Origin: Aliihoeflea sp052435735
GTDB taxonomy: Bacteria > Pseudomonadota > Alphaproteobacteria > Rhizobiales > Rhizobiaceae
NCBI GenBank assembly: GCA_052435735.1
Contig: JBQVNB010000010.1
Span: 78,529-142,528, forward strand
Length of the DNA: 64,000 nt
Reading direction: 5' to 3'
Notes under the pieces: generated by a model
What the model was told of the DNA's origin: nothing
Seen by the model: only the letters and a program-made list of their open reading frames with translations
The model's database searches: none
Made by a program: the position numbers and the translations under genes
In this document: piece after piece, positions 1 to 9,451 of the stretch
How positions within the stretch are numbered: the stretch's first letter is position 1
How the letters are laid out: every line of letters starts with the position of its first letter

Positions 1-793
1 ACTTGCCGAAGAAGCCGCGCTTTTCGCCCGGAACGGTGACGGGGATCGTCTCGCCGTTCAGCCGGCGCGCGGCATCGAAATAGGCCAGTGCCGGGGCGCT
101 GCGATCGTCCGAGAGCGTGACCGGCGCGCCGACGTTCGACGCGCGCAGCACGTCCATGCTCTCGGGGATGATGCCGAGCAGCGGGATCGACAGGATTTCG
201 AGCACGTCGTCGACCTTGAGCATGTCGCCGCGCTCGGCGCGTGCCGGGTCGTAGCGGGTCAGGAGCAGGTGCTTTTCCATCTGCTCGCCGCGCTCGGCCT
301 TGACCGTCTTGGAATCGAGCAGGCCGATGATGCGGTCCGAATCGCGCACCGACGACACTTCAGGATTTGTGACGACGATGGCGATGTCGGCATGGCGCAT
401 GGCGAGGGTCGCCCCGCGCTCGATACCGGCCGGGCTGTCGCAGATGACCCAATCAAAATTCTTGCGCAACGCGGTGATGACCTTCTCGACGCCCTCGGGC
501 GTCAGATTGTCCTTGTCGCGCGTCTGCGAGGCGGGAAGCAGATAGAGCGTCTGCAGCCGCTTGTCGCGGATCAGCGCCTGCGTCAGCTTCGCGTCGCCCT
601 GGATGACGTTGACCAGATCGTAGACGACGCGCCGTTCGGCACCCATCACCAGATCCAGATTGCGCAGGCCGACGTCGAAATCGACGACCACCACCTTGGC
701 GCCGCCCTGCGCCAGCGCCGCGCCGAGAGCTGCGGTCGACGTGGTCTTGCCGACGCCTCCCTTGCCCGATGTCACCACGATTACCTTGCCCAT
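1..793 (-). CDS. minD: MinD, septum site-determining ATPase (3' end cut by window)
   Basis: ParA/MinD-type ATPase that recruits MinC to the membrane and, with MinE, oscillates to block FtsZ ring formation near the poles. The protein starts with a deviant Walker A motif (KGGVGKTT at residues 10-17). It ends at the window edge in the usual PGEKRGFFGK tail just before the amphipathic C-terminal helix. About 264 codons are present out of about 271 expected, so only the last few residues are missing. It starts 22 nt after minC stops and is surely cotranscribed with it; minE is expected just beyond the edge. The product is a peripheral inner-membrane protein. Confidence 0.96.
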   Translation of the reverse strand, partial: MGKVIVVTSGKGGVGKTTSTAALGAALAQGGAKVVVVDFDVGLRNLDLVMGAERRVVYDLVNVIQGDAKLTQALIRDKRLQTLYLLPASQTRDKDNLTPEGVEKVITALRKNFDWVICDSPAGIERGATLAMRHADIAIVVTNPEVSSVRDSDRIIGLLDSKTVKAERGEQMEKHLLLTRYDPARAERGDMLKVDDVLEILSIPLLGIIPESMDVLRASNVGAPVTLSDDRSAPALAYFDAARRLNGETIPVTVPGEKRGFFGK

Positions 794-815
794 TGACCTC
801 TCCTGTTCCATCGCC

Positions 816-1559
816 TCAGCCCAGTGTTCCCGCCACGATCTTGTCCCCTTCAAGCCAGATCTGTACGGCACGTCCGCGCAGGCCCGGCTCCATGTCTTCC
901 GCCGTCTTGTAGAAACCGTCGATGGCGATCAGCTCGGCTTCGAGCTTGCGGCAGAAGATGCGCGCCGTCGCGTTGCCCATCGTCCCGGCCATCGCCCGGC
1001 CGCGCAGTGTGCCGTAGACGTGGATCGATCCACCGGCGACGATCTCCGCCCCCGATGCGACGGAGCCGACGATCGTCACGTCGCCTTCCGGAAAGATGAC
1101 CGATTGGCCCGAGCGCACCGGCTGGGTGACCATCAGCGACGGGGCCCCCCTGACCTCATGCGCAGTCTGATCGATTGCCGGCGCGTCTGCTTCGTCCGCG
1201 GCCGGCGTCTTGTCGGCCGGTGCCGCCGGCGCCTCGATATCGGCGGCCGCACGTCCATCGGTGAGAGCGGGCGGCAGGGCCGAATCAAGCCAAGACGGTC
1301 GGGCGCCCTCGATGCCCATGATCCGCACGTTGCGTGTCGCCAGCATCTCGACCATTTCGCGCAGTTGCGCGCGGTCGATGGCAAGGCCGTTGACGTCGAG
1401 GACGATGGGGCGGCGAAGGAAGAAACCCGCCGAGCGCGCGGCCAGATCGTCGAGACGGACCACCCAATCCTCGAAGGGAAGTTCGGGGGTCAGTACCAGC
1501 GCAAGAAAGGAGCGACCCTTGAGGCGGATCGGCCGGGCTTGGGTTAACACGTTGGTCAT
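816..1559 (-). CDS. minC: MinC, septum formation inhibitor
   Basis: FtsZ polymerisation inhibitor and partner of MinD. The 247-residue protein has an N-terminal FtsZ-interacting domain (about residues 10-95) and a linker rich in Ala, Pro and Asp (about 100-145). The C-terminal domain (about 150-247) shows the MinC beta-helix pattern of repeated short Gly turns, including GSVASGAEIVAGGSIHVYGTLRGRA and the conserved AIDGFYKTAED region. It is the first gene of a minCD(E) operon. The ATG at 1559 agrees with the family N-terminus. A CtrA-type box lies 41-55 bp upstream, suggesting cell-cycle control. Confidence 0.95.
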   Translation of the reverse strand: MTNVLTQARPIRLKGRSFLALVLTPELPFEDWVVRLDDLAARSAGFFLRRPIVLDVNGLAIDRAQLREMVEMLATRNVRIMGIEGARPSWLDSALPPALTDGRAAADIEAPAAPADKTPAADEADAPAIDQTAHEVRGAPSLMVTQPVRSGQSVIFPEGDVTIVGSVASGAEIVAGGSIHVYGTLRGRAMAGTMGNATARIFCRKLEAELIAIDGFYKTAEDMEPGLRGRAVQIWLEGDKIVAGTLG

Positions 1560-1599
1560 CTTGGTTAATTTTCGGTTGTTTCGGTGTAGGCAAGAATGG

Positions 1600-1614
1600 T
1601 TAACAACTGGTTAA
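1600..1614. promoter_or_regulatory. CtrA-type box upstream of minC
   Basis: TTAA, seven bases, TTAA: an exact match to the CtrA consensus of alphaproteobacteria. It is about 41 bp upstream of the minC start, where an activator site next to a promoter would sit. A further single TTAA half-site lies at about 1565. CtrA control of min genes is known in some rhizobia; binding here is inferred. Confidence 0.6.
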
Positions 1615-1763
1615 TTTCATGGCCGCGCGGGGCGCGGACCTCAGTGTTCCAGACCATTCTTCGCTTCGAAGCTGGTGCGAGGCATGCGTGCCGGAGCGCG
1701 GTGCCGCAAGCGCGTCCACGCGCCGAACCGGGGCTCTCCGGTCGAACCAATTGGGCGTGAACG

Positions 1764-3224
1764 TCAGGAAGCGACGACGGCCAGCTCGCCCGGTGCGTGA
1801 CCCATGGATCGGCGACGCGCGAAAACGGCGCCGACGCCGATGATGACCGGGCTGGCGAGATCCGTCTGCCGCATCGTCGTCGCCAGGTCTTCGAGGCTCG
1901 TCAGGCGCAGGGTTTGTTCCGGCCGGGAGATGCAGGTGGCGATTGCGACGGGGGTCGAGAGCGGCAGTCCCCCGTCCTTCAGGCGCGAGGCGATCTCGCC
2001 AGCCGTGCGACCGCCCATGTAGAAGATGGTGGTCGCGGCCGGGTCGGCGACCGCCTTCCAGTCGATGTCCTCGGGAAGCGCACCGCTACGCGAATGGCCG
2101 GTGACGAAGCGCACCGAGCGTGCGCAGTCGCGATGCGTGAGCGAGACGCCGAGGGCCGACGCCATGGCGAGCGCAGACGTGATGCCCGGCACGATTTCGA
2201 CTGCGATGCCTTCCGCATCGAGGCGGGCGATCTCCTCGCCGGCGCGGCCGAAGATCATCGGGTCGCCCGATTTCAGCCGCACCACATGCTTGCCTGCCTT
2301 CGCCAGCTTCACCATCAGATCGTTGATGTCCTCCTGGCGGCAGCTTTCGCGCCCGCCGCGCTTGCCGACCAGCATGCGCTTCGCCTCGCGCCGTGCCAGC
2401 TCCAGAACGTCGTCGGAGACGAGGTCGTCGAACAGGATCACGTCTGCCGCCTGAAGCGCGCGCACGGACTTGAGGGTCAGGAGTTCGGCATCGCCGGGGC
2501 CGGCGCCGACGAGCGTCACGCGGCCGGTCGCAGTCGTGCCTTTCGCGACGCGATCGATGCTGGATGCGAGGTCCTGCGCGTCGCTCGATGTCGGGGCGGG
2601 GCCGAAGGCGCGGTCGACGAAGCGCTCCCAGAAACGGCGGCGCTCTGCACCCGGTTCGAGCTTTGCAATGACTGCTTGGCGCAAGCCGCCGGCCAGCGCC
2701 GCCCAAGCACCGAGCGAGGCCGGAAGCAGCGTCTCGATGCGGCGACGGACGGCTTGCCCGAGGATCGGCGCTGCGCCGGCGGTGGAAATGCCGACGACGA
2801 CGGGTGAGCGGTTGACGATGGTGCCGAACTGGAACTGGCAGAATTCGGGTTGGTCGATGACGTTGGCCGGCACGCCGGCTGCCCGCGCGGCACAGACGAA
2901 TGCCTGCGCTTCGCTTGGATGCGCAGTGTCGAGGACGGCGAGTGCTGCACCCTGAATCACGTCTATCGACCAGTGTCGGTCGTGATGCAGGATCGACCCT
3001 TGTGCGATCAGGTCGCGGCAGAGATCGGAGAGCTCTTCCGCCGGTGCATAGAGATGGACGCTTGCACCGGCTGCGGACAGAAGCTCGGCCTTCCATGCGG
3101 CGGCTTCCGACCCGCCGGCGACGAGTGTGCGCTTGCCGTGCAGCGAAAGGAAGACCGGCAGGATGGACAGCGCTCCGATCCGTGCGGGCTTGCGTTCACT
3201 CGGTCGCCTGGAGACGTCCTGCAT
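1764..3224 (-). CDS. cysG: Siroheme synthase CysG
   Basis: Multifunctional enzyme making siroheme, the prosthetic group of nitrite reductase NirB. The N-terminal third (about residues 20-220) is precorrin-2 dehydrogenase/sirohydrochlorin ferrochelatase, with the NAD-site region around TLVAGGSEAAAWKAELL. The C-terminal part (about 230-470) is uroporphyrinogen-III C-methyltransferase, with the SAM-binding VGAGPGDAELLTLK motif and a GDPMIFGR motif. ATG 3224 is chosen because AGGGG precedes it and the family N-terminus fits. The gene overlaps the end of nasA by 29 nt, so the two are translated from one message. It is the last gene of the nitrate assimilation operon and supplies cofactor to the enzyme encoded upstream. 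The length of 486 residues is near normal. Confidence 0.95.
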   Translation of the reverse strand: MQDVSRRPSERKPARIGALSILPVFLSLHGKRTLVAGGSEAAAWKAELLSAAGASVHLYAPAEELSDLCRDLIAQGSILHHDRHWSIDVIQGAALAVLDTAHPSEAQAFVCAARAAGVPANVIDQPEFCQFQFGTIVNRSPVVVGISTAGAAPILGQAVRRRIETLLPASLGAWAALAGGLRQAVIAKLEPGAERRRFWERFVDRAFGPAPTSSDAQDLASSIDRVAKGTTATGRVTLVGAGPGDAELLTLKSVRALQAADVILFDDLVSDDVLELARREAKRMLVGKRGGRESCRQEDINDLMVKLAKAGKHVVRLKSGDPMIFGRAGEEIARLDAEGIAVEIVPGITSALAMASALGVSLTHRDCARSVRFVTGHSRSGALPEDIDWKAVADPAATTIFYMGGRTAGEIASRLKDGGLPLSTPVAIATCISRPEQTLRLTSLEDLATTMRQTDLASPVIIGVGAVFARRRSMGHAPGELAVVAS

Positions 3225-5850
3225 CGAGAATTCCCCTGATTTCGGAGCGGCACGAGCCGCAATTCGTTCCGGCCTTGATGGCCTGCCCGATCGCATCGAC
3301 GCTGGCGCAGCCCGACGCCGCCGCATCGACGATCTGGTTGAAGCCGACATTGAAGCAGGAACAGACGATGCGCCCGACGCTGGGTATCGCGACGGCGGAG
3401 CGGCCCGACAGGAGCGCGCGCCGTGCATCGGCAGGCAGTGGCGTGCCGTCGGCAAACAGCCCCAGCAGCCAGTCGCGTTGCGGGGAGGCGCCGACGAACA
3501 GCAGGTCGATGAGGATGCCCGCGGCGTCGAGCGCGGCGGCCCGATATTGCGCGCTCTTGCGGTCGCGATAATCGGTGATGGCATTGCGCGGGACGGAATC
3601 GAGCAGGCGCTGGCAGAGCAGGATGCCCTGAGCGGCGGGCTCCGGACCTGTCAGTTCGTAGAGCCAGCCACCGGCAACAGCACGCCGGCTCCAGTGGACG
3701 AAGCCGGTCGGACGGAGGTCACGGCGCGTGATCAGAAAGCCTGCCCAGCCCATCGCTTCTCGCGTGATGGCGATCGGCACATGCTTGAGTTCAGGCTGGC
3801 CTGAAAGGGCGTCCGTCCTGGGGTTCGACACCGGGCCGGCAGCGGCATTGGCGGCGAAATGGCCGCTCCAGTGCATCGGCATGAAGGCCTCGCCGCAACG
3901 CTGGTCGGGCGTAATCCGGGCGCGGGCACGCGCGTTGCCGAACGGGCTTTCGATGCACACCATGTCGCCGTCGGCGATGCCGGACGCCTGCGCATCTTGC
4001 AGGTGGATATCGACCATCGGCTCCGGCGCATGCGCCATCAGGCGCGGCACCGCGCCGGTGCGGGTCATGGTGTGCCACTGGTCGCGCAGGCGGCCGGTGT
4101 TGAGCACCAGCGGATGCGCAGCGGAAACAGGCAGTGCCGGGCTTTCCTGCCGCACGGCGACGAAGCGCGCGCGGCCGTCTTGCGTCGGAAAATGTCCGTC
4201 GCCAAGCAGGCGTCCGTCGCTCGGCTTGTCGCCGGCGCGCATCGGCCATGTCACCGGCTGCATGGAATCGTAGTCCTGATCCGACATGTCGGCCATGCCG
4301 CCGAGATCGAACAGCCGCGCGCCCTCGTTCTCGAACGCCGACAGCGCGGCATGCTCGCGAAAGATCGCAGCCGGTGTCTCATAGGCGAAGGCGTCGCTGA
4401 GGCCCATGCGCCGCGCCACCTGCGAGACGATCCACCAGTCGGGCCGGCTGGCGCCGGGCAACCGCATGAAGCTGCGTTGGCGCGAGATGCGGCGTTCCGA
4501 ATTGGTGACCGTACCGTCCTTTTCGCCCCATGCCGCGGCTGGCAAAATCACGTCGGCAAACCGTGTCGTGTCGGTGCGCGCAACGTCGGAAACGACGACG
4601 AAGTCGCAGGCTTTCAGGCCGGCCCGCACGCGTGCGGCATCGGGCATCGAGACCGCGGGATTGGTGCCCATAATCCAAATCGCCTTGATCTTTCCCGCCG
4701 CGACGGCGTCGAACATGTCGACCGCCTTGAGGCCGGGTCTGGTCGCCATCCGCGAGGCGTTCCAGAACCGCGCGACGTGGTCGACCGCGCCCGCATCCTC
4801 GAACGCCATATGGGCGGCGAGCTGGTTGGCCAGCCCGCCAACCTCGCGCCCGCCCATTGCATTGGGCTGGCCCGTTACCGAGAACGGTCCGGCACCGGGT
4901 TTGCCGGTGCGGCCTGTCGCCAGATGGCAGTTCAGGATCGCATTGACCTTGTCTGTGCCGTGCGCGGACTGGTTGACGCCCTGGCTGTAGACGGTGACCG
5001 TGCGTTCGGTCGCCGCGAAAAGGTCGAAGAATGTGCGCAGATCGCCTTCATCCACATCGCAGCCGAGGGCGACCCTGGCGATGCTCGATGCATCCGCTTG
5101 GGCGAGCGCCAATGCGGCATCGAAGCCGTTTGTGTGAGCGGCGATATAGGCGCCGTCGAGCGAATTTGCACGCGCGAGATGTGCCAGCAAACCGTTGAAA
5201 AGAAGCACGTCCGTGCCGGGCTTCACCGCCAGATGCAGGTCGGCATCGGCGGCCGTCGCGGTGCGGCGTGGATCGATCAGCACGATCTTCGTACCGCGCT
5301 CGCGGCGGGCAGCGAGCAGGCGCTGGAACAGGATCGGGTGGCACCATGCCGTGTTGGAGCCGACCAGAACGACGAGGTCGGCCTCCTCGAAATCCGCATA
5401 GATCCCCGGAACGATGTCCTCGCCGAAAGCGCGACGGTGGCCGACGACGGATGACGCCATGCAGAGGCGCGAATTGGTGTCGATATTGCCCGAGCCGATG
5501 AAGCCCTTCATCAGCTTGTTGGCGACGTAATAGTCCTCGGTGAGTAACTGGCCGGAGACGTAGAACGCGACGGAATCGGGGCCATGCTTGGCGATGGTGT
5601 CGGTAAAGCGCTGCGCGACATGGTCGAGTGCCGCGTCCCAGCCGACCGGGCGGCCGTTCATCTCCGGCTCCAGAAGCCGGGCATCGAGGCCGAGCGTTTC
5701 GCCGAGCGCGGAGCCCTTGGAACAGAGCCTGCCGAAATTCGCCGGATGCTCGGGATCACCCCTTACGTATGTCGTGCCGTCCGACGCCGTTTCGGCGATC
5801 ACGCCGCAGCCCACCCCGCAATAGGGACAGGTCGTTTTGACCGTCGTCAT
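3196..5850 (-). CDS. nasA: Assimilatory nitrate reductase, catalytic subunit (molybdopterin)
   Basis: Cytoplasmic Mo-bis-MGD enzyme reducing nitrate to nitrite. The N-terminus carries the [4Fe-4S] motif CPYCGVGC with the fourth Cys in GRLCSKG (C8, C11, C15, C43). It is followed by the molybdopterin oxidoreductase domain and the molydopterin dinucleotide-binding domain (LNTGRLRDQWHTMTR region). The C-terminus has a BFD-type [2Fe-2S] domain (VCSCFN and TNCGSCRSEI), typical of NasA forms that take electrons without a separate NasB. The length is 884 residues. ATG 5850 overlaps the nirD stop in an ATGA junction. It follows nirB and nirD, which reduce its product. Confidence 0.95.
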   Translation of the reverse strand: MTTVKTTCPYCGVGCGVIAETASDGTTYVRGDPEHPANFGRLCSKGSALGETLGLDARLLEPEMNGRPVGWDAALDHVAQRFTDTIAKHGPDSVAFYVSGQLLTEDYYVANKLMKGFIGSGNIDTNSRLCMASSVVGHRRAFGEDIVPGIYADFEEADLVVLVGSNTAWCHPILFQRLLAARRERGTKIVLIDPRRTATAADADLHLAVKPGTDVLLFNGLLAHLARANSLDGAYIAAHTNGFDAALALAQADASSIARVALGCDVDEGDLRTFFDLFAATERTVTVYSQGVNQSAHGTDKVNAILNCHLATGRTGKPGAGPFSVTGQPNAMGGREVGGLANQLAAHMAFEDAGAVDHVARFWNASRMATRPGLKAVDMFDAVAAGKIKAIWIMGTNPAVSMPDAARVRAGLKACDFVVVSDVARTDTTRFADVILPAAAWGEKDGTVTNSERRISRQRSFMRLPGASRPDWWIVSQVARRMGLSDAFAYETPAAIFREHAALSAFENEGARLFDLGGMADMSDQDYDSMQPVTWPMRAGDKPSDGRLLGDGHFPTQDGRARFVAVRQESPALPVSAAHPLVLNTGRLRDQWHTMTRTGAVPRLMAHAPEPMVDIHLQDAQASGIADGDMVCIESPFGNARARARITPDQRCGEAFMPMHWSGHFAANAAAGPVSNPRTDALSGQPELKHVPIAITREAMGWAGFLITRRDLRPTGFVHWSRRAVAGGWLYELTGPEPAAQGILLCQRLLDSVPRNAITDYRDRKSAQYRAAALDAAGILIDLLFVGASPQRDWLLGLFADGTPLPADARRALLSGRSAVAIPSVGRIVCSCFNVGFNQIVDAAASGCASVDAIGQAIKAGTNCGSCRSEIRGILDAGRLQATE

Positions 5851-6179
5851 TCGGCGGCCTGGAGCTGCGTGTCGAGCGCGATCAGAAGCGCGCCGTTTTC
5901 GACCCGAACGGGGATCGTGCGGACCGAGCCTGCATCGGCGCCCAGTGCGTTTCCGGTTTCGAGCGAGATGACCCAATTGTGCAGCGGACAGGTGACCGCC
6001 GCGCCATGCACGATGCCCTGGCTCAACGGCCCGCCCTTGTGCGGGCAGTGGTCGTCGATGGCATAGAATTGGTCGTCCGCAGTGCGGAAGACCGCGATCT
6101 TGCCCTGCGGCGTCGCCACGCAGCGCGCTCCACGGCGGGGAATGTCGCCGATCGAGCCGATTGTCGTCCAGGTCATCAT
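5847..6179 (-). CDS. nirD: Nitrite reductase small subunit NirD
   Basis: Rieske-type small subunit of the assimilatory NAD(P)H nitrite reductase. The 110-residue protein keeps the Rieske ligand pattern Cys-x-His (C45, H47 in HCPHKGG) and Cys-x2-His (C64, H67 in CPLHNW), so it probably binds a [2Fe-2S] cluster. Many NirD proteins have lost these ligands, so keeping them is noteworthy. It starts one base after the nirB stop (two tandem ATGs at 6179 and 6176) and its stop overlaps the nasA start. Confidence 0.95.
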   Translation of the reverse strand: MMTWTTIGSIGDIPRRGARCVATPQGKIAVFRTADDQFYAIDDHCPHKGGPLSQGIVHGAAVTCPLHNWVISLETGNALGADAGSVRTIPVRVENGALLIALDTQLQAAE

Positions 6180-6180
6180 G

Positions 6181-8631
6181 TCACTCCGCCGCCTGCGCAT
6201 AACCGACCGTCGCCATGGGACGAAACTCGTGCTTGTCCTTGCCCGAGACGCGCTCCTCCCACGGATCGACCTGCGCGAATTTCTGGGAGAAGACGAAGCG
6301 CTCGTAATAGGCTTGCCGCTTGTCGGCATCGTCCATGATCTGGCGACGGATCTCGGCCACCCCAATGCGCTTTGCCCACTTGTAGATGCGTTCGAGATAG
6401 CGCCCCTGCTCGCGATACATCTGCGTCAGGGCGACGATGTGGACGAGCGCGTCGTCCTCGGTCTTCACCTGGCCGAGGATTTCGGTGCCTTTGATGTCGA
6501 GCCCGGCGGCACCTGCGAAATGGATTTCGAAGCCGGAATCGACGCAGATCACGCCGATGTCCTTGCACGTCGCCTCGGCGCAGTTTCGCGGACATCCGGA
6601 CACGCCCATCTTGAGCTTTGCCGGCGTCCACGAGCCCCACATGAACTTTTCGATGCGGATGCCGAGGCCGGTCGAATCCTGCGTTCCGAACCGGCACCAG
6701 TCGGTGCCGACGCAGGTTTTCACCGTGCGCAGGCCCTTGGCATAGGCATGGCCCGAGACGAAGCCGGCCTGACCCAGATCGGCCCAGACGGCGGGCAAAT
6801 CCTCCTTGGCGATGCCAAGCATGTCGATACGCTGCCCGCCGGTCACCTTCACCGCCGGGATACTGAACTTGTCGACCGCGTCGGCGATGGCGCGCAGTTC
6901 CTTCGACGACGTCATGCCGCCCCACATGCGCGGCACGACGGAATAGGTGCCGTCCTTCTGGATGTTGGCGTGGGCACGCTCGTTGATGAAGCGCGACTGG
7001 TAGTCGTCGGCGTAGTCGGCCGGCCAGTCGCAGACGAGGTAGTAGTTCAGCGCCGGCCGGCATTTGGCGCAGCCGCACGAGGTCTTCCACTCCAGTTCCT
7101 GCATGACGGCGGGGATCGTCTTGAGGCCCTTGGCGACGATCAGGCGGCGCACATCATCATGGCCGAGATCGGTGCAGCCGCACATTGGCGTAATGGCGGC
7201 GGGGTTGTAGGCGTCGCCCAGCGTCAGCACCATCAGCTTTTCGACCAGCCCGGTGCAGGTGCCGCACGAGGCGGATGCCTTGGTGTGGGCGCGCACGCCA
7301 TCGAGCGTGGTCAGGGATTTCGACGTGATCGTGCTGGTGATCTGGCCCTTGCAGATGCCGTTGCAGCCGCAGATCTCGGCATCATCCGAGAGCGCCGCAA
7401 CGGCTGCCAGAGGGTCCGCGGAGGGGCCTCCCTGGAAGGATTGGCCGAAGATCAGCGTGTCGCGCATCTGCGAGATGTCGGTCTGCTTCTTCTGCAGGTC
7501 GGCGAACCAGCCGCCATCGGCTGTATCACCGAAAAGCACCGTGCCGATGATGCGGTCGTCGCGCAGGATGACGCGCTTGTAGACGCCCGCCGAGGCGTCT
7601 CGCAGGACGATCTCCTCGCGATCGTCGCCATCGGCGAAGTCGCCGACGGAATAAAGGTCGATGCCGGTCACCTTGAGCTTGGTCGGCGTTTCGGAATGGA
7701 CGAAACGGTCGTCGCTGGCGCCGGCAAGACCGGCCGCGGCTATCCGCGCCATCTGATAGAGCGGCGCGACGAGGCCGTAGACATTGCCGCCGACCTCGGC
7801 GCATTCGCCGAGCGCGAAAATGTCCGGGTCCGACGTCAGCATCTTGTCATCGGTCACGATGCCTCGCCCGACATCCAGTCCGGCATCCTTCGCCAGCGCC
7901 GTGTTGGGACGGATGCCGACCGCCATGACGACGAGCGTCGCCGGAATGATCGTGCCGTCGGCCAGTTCCACGCCTTCGACCTTGCGGTCGCCGATGATCG
8001 CCTTGGTGTTCGCCCTGGTCAGCACTTCGATGCCGCGCGCTTCCACCGCCTTTTGCAGGAGATACCCGGCGGCCGGATCGAGCTGGCGTTCCATCAGCGT
8101 CGGCATGACATGGAGTACGGTTACGTCCATGCCGCGCGCCTTGAGGCCGGCGGCGGCTTCGAGGCCGAGCAGGCCGCCGCCGATGACGACGGCCTTGTCG
8201 CGCGATTGCGCGGCAAGCATCATCGCGTGGACGTCGTCGAGATCGCGATAGGTGAGGACGCCGGGCAGATCCTTGCCGGGCACCGGGATGATGAAGGGCA
8301 CCGAGCCGGTGGCGATGACGAGCTTGTCGTAGCTCTCGGTGACCCCGTGATCGGAGGTCACGGTCTTGGCTGCACGGTCGATCGCGACGATGCGGTGGCC
8401 TTTGTAGAGCGTCACGCCATTGTCGATGTACCAGCCATCGCCATGGATGACGATGTCGTCATAGCTCTTCTCGCCGGAAAGGACCGGGGAGAGCATGATG
8501 CGGTCGTAATTGACGCGTGGCTCGGCATTGAAGATCGTCACTTCGTAGGCGCCGGGTGCCGTATCGAACAGGTTTTCCAGCATTCGGCCGGGCGCCATGC
8601 CATTGCCGATGACGACGAGTTTCTGTGTCAT
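6181..8631 (-). CDS. nirB: Nitrite reductase large subunit NirB (siroheme)
   Basis: Catalyses six-electron reduction of nitrite to ammonium with NAD(P)H in the cytoplasm. The order of domains is: FAD/NAD(P) pyridine-nucleotide oxidoreductase (VVIGNGMAPGR at the N-terminus, second dinucleotide fold VVIGGGLLGLEAA), BFD-like [2Fe-2S] region (CGCNGICKG and CGTCTGLV), then the ferredoxin-like and siroheme/[4Fe-4S] domains with CVGTDWC and CPRNC cluster ligands. It has 816 residues, normal for NirB. Translation starts at ATG 8631, just after the nitrate transporter ATPase. Siroheme comes from cysG at the end of the same operon. Confidence 0.97.
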   Translation of the reverse strand: MTQKLVVIGNGMAPGRMLENLFDTAPGAYEVTIFNAEPRVNYDRIMLSPVLSGEKSYDDIVIHGDGWYIDNGVTLYKGHRIVAIDRAAKTVTSDHGVTESYDKLVIATGSVPFIIPVPGKDLPGVLTYRDLDDVHAMMLAAQSRDKAVVIGGGLLGLEAAAGLKARGMDVTVLHVMPTLMERQLDPAAGYLLQKAVEARGIEVLTRANTKAIIGDRKVEGVELADGTIIPATLVVMAVGIRPNTALAKDAGLDVGRGIVTDDKMLTSDPDIFALGECAEVGGNVYGLVAPLYQMARIAAAGLAGASDDRFVHSETPTKLKVTGIDLYSVGDFADGDDREEIVLRDASAGVYKRVILRDDRIIGTVLFGDTADGGWFADLQKKQTDISQMRDTLIFGQSFQGGPSADPLAAVAALSDDAEICGCNGICKGQITSTITSKSLTTLDGVRAHTKASASCGTCTGLVEKLMVLTLGDAYNPAAITPMCGCTDLGHDDVRRLIVAKGLKTIPAVMQELEWKTSCGCAKCRPALNYYLVCDWPADYADDYQSRFINERAHANIQKDGTYSVVPRMWGGMTSSKELRAIADAVDKFSIPAVKVTGGQRIDMLGIAKEDLPAVWADLGQAGFVSGHAYAKGLRTVKTCVGTDWCRFGTQDSTGLGIRIEKFMWGSWTPAKLKMGVSGCPRNCAEATCKDIGVICVDSGFEIHFAGAAGLDIKGTEILGQVKTEDDALVHIVALTQMYREQGRYLERIYKWAKRIGVAEIRRQIMDDADKRQAYYERFVFSQKFAQVDPWEERVSGKDKHEFRPMATVGYAQAAE

Positions 8632-8639
8632 GGGAAATC

Positions 8640-9437
8640 CTATTCCGCGGCTTCGACGAAGCGGTGGCGTTCGTAGAGGAACTTCAACACCGCCTCGCGG
8701 CATTTGAGGTAGGTGCGGTCGCTCGCAAGGCCGATCCGCGCACGCGGGCGCTCCAGCGGCACGTCGAGCACTTCGCCGATAGTTGCGGCGGGGCCGTTGG
8801 TCATCATGACGATGCGGTCGGACAGAAGCACCGCCTCGTCCACGTCATGCGTGATCATGATGACGGTGTTGCCGAGCCGTGCGTGGATCTCCATCATCTG
8901 GTCCTGCAGATGCGCGCGGGTGAGGGCATCGAGTGCGCCGAACGGTTCGTCCAGAAGCAGGATCTTGGGCTCCATCGACAGCGCTCGCGCAATGCCGACG
9001 CGCTGCTTCATGCCGCCCGAAATCTCGGACGGGCGCTTGTCGGCTGCATGGGCCATCTGGACGAGGTTCAGATTGTCCATGATCCATTCGTGGCGTTGGG
9101 CTTTCGATTTCTTGCCCGCGAAGACCTTGGAGACGGCCAGATTGACGTTCTCGTAGACGCTCAGCCACGGCAGCAGCGAATGGTTCTGGAACACCACTGC
9201 ACGGTCCGGGCCGGGCGCATTCACTTCCTGGTTTTCCAGGAGGACCGCGCCGGTGGTCACCGGCGTCAGGCCGGCGACGAGGTTGAGCAAGGTCGACTTG
9301 CCGCAGCCCGAGTGGCCGATGATCGAGACGAACTCGCCTTTTTCAATGGTCAGGCGGATGTCGCGCAGCACTTCGGTCGACTGCGCGCCGCGGGTGAAAC
9401 TCTTGCCAATATAGTCGAGCTTGAGATAGGCGGACAT
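8640..9437 (-). CDS. nrtD: Nitrate ABC transporter ATP-binding protein
   Basis: ATPase of the nitrate/nitrite ABC importer. The 265-residue protein has Walker A GHSGCGKST, signature SGGMKQR, Walker B ILLLDEPFGALD and the H-loop ITHDVDEA, all intact. It has no fused substrate-binding domain, so it is NrtD/NasD type and not NrtC. ATG 9437 has GGAGC about 9 nt upstream. It lies between the permease gene and nirB in one transcription unit. Confidence 0.93.
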   Translation of the reverse strand: MSAYLKLDYIGKSFTRGAQSTEVLRDIRLTIEKGEFVSIIGHSGCGKSTLLNLVAGLTPVTTGAVLLENQEVNAPGPDRAVVFQNHSLLPWLSVYENVNLAVSKVFAGKKSKAQRHEWIMDNLNLVQMAHAADKRPSEISGGMKQRVGIARALSMEPKILLLDEPFGALDALTRAHLQDQMMEIHARLGNTVIMITHDVDEAVLLSDRIVMMTNGPAATIGEVLDVPLERPRARIGLASDRTYLKCREAVLKFLYERHRFVEAAE

Positions 9438-9451
9438 GGGCCGGTGCTCCT

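Noticed and set aside
6082..8676. An 864-codon open frame on the plus strand opposite nirB
   Set aside because: It is the antisense shadow of a well-identified gene in high-GC DNA, and its translation has no recognisable domain and a skewed Asp/Arg/Gly composition.
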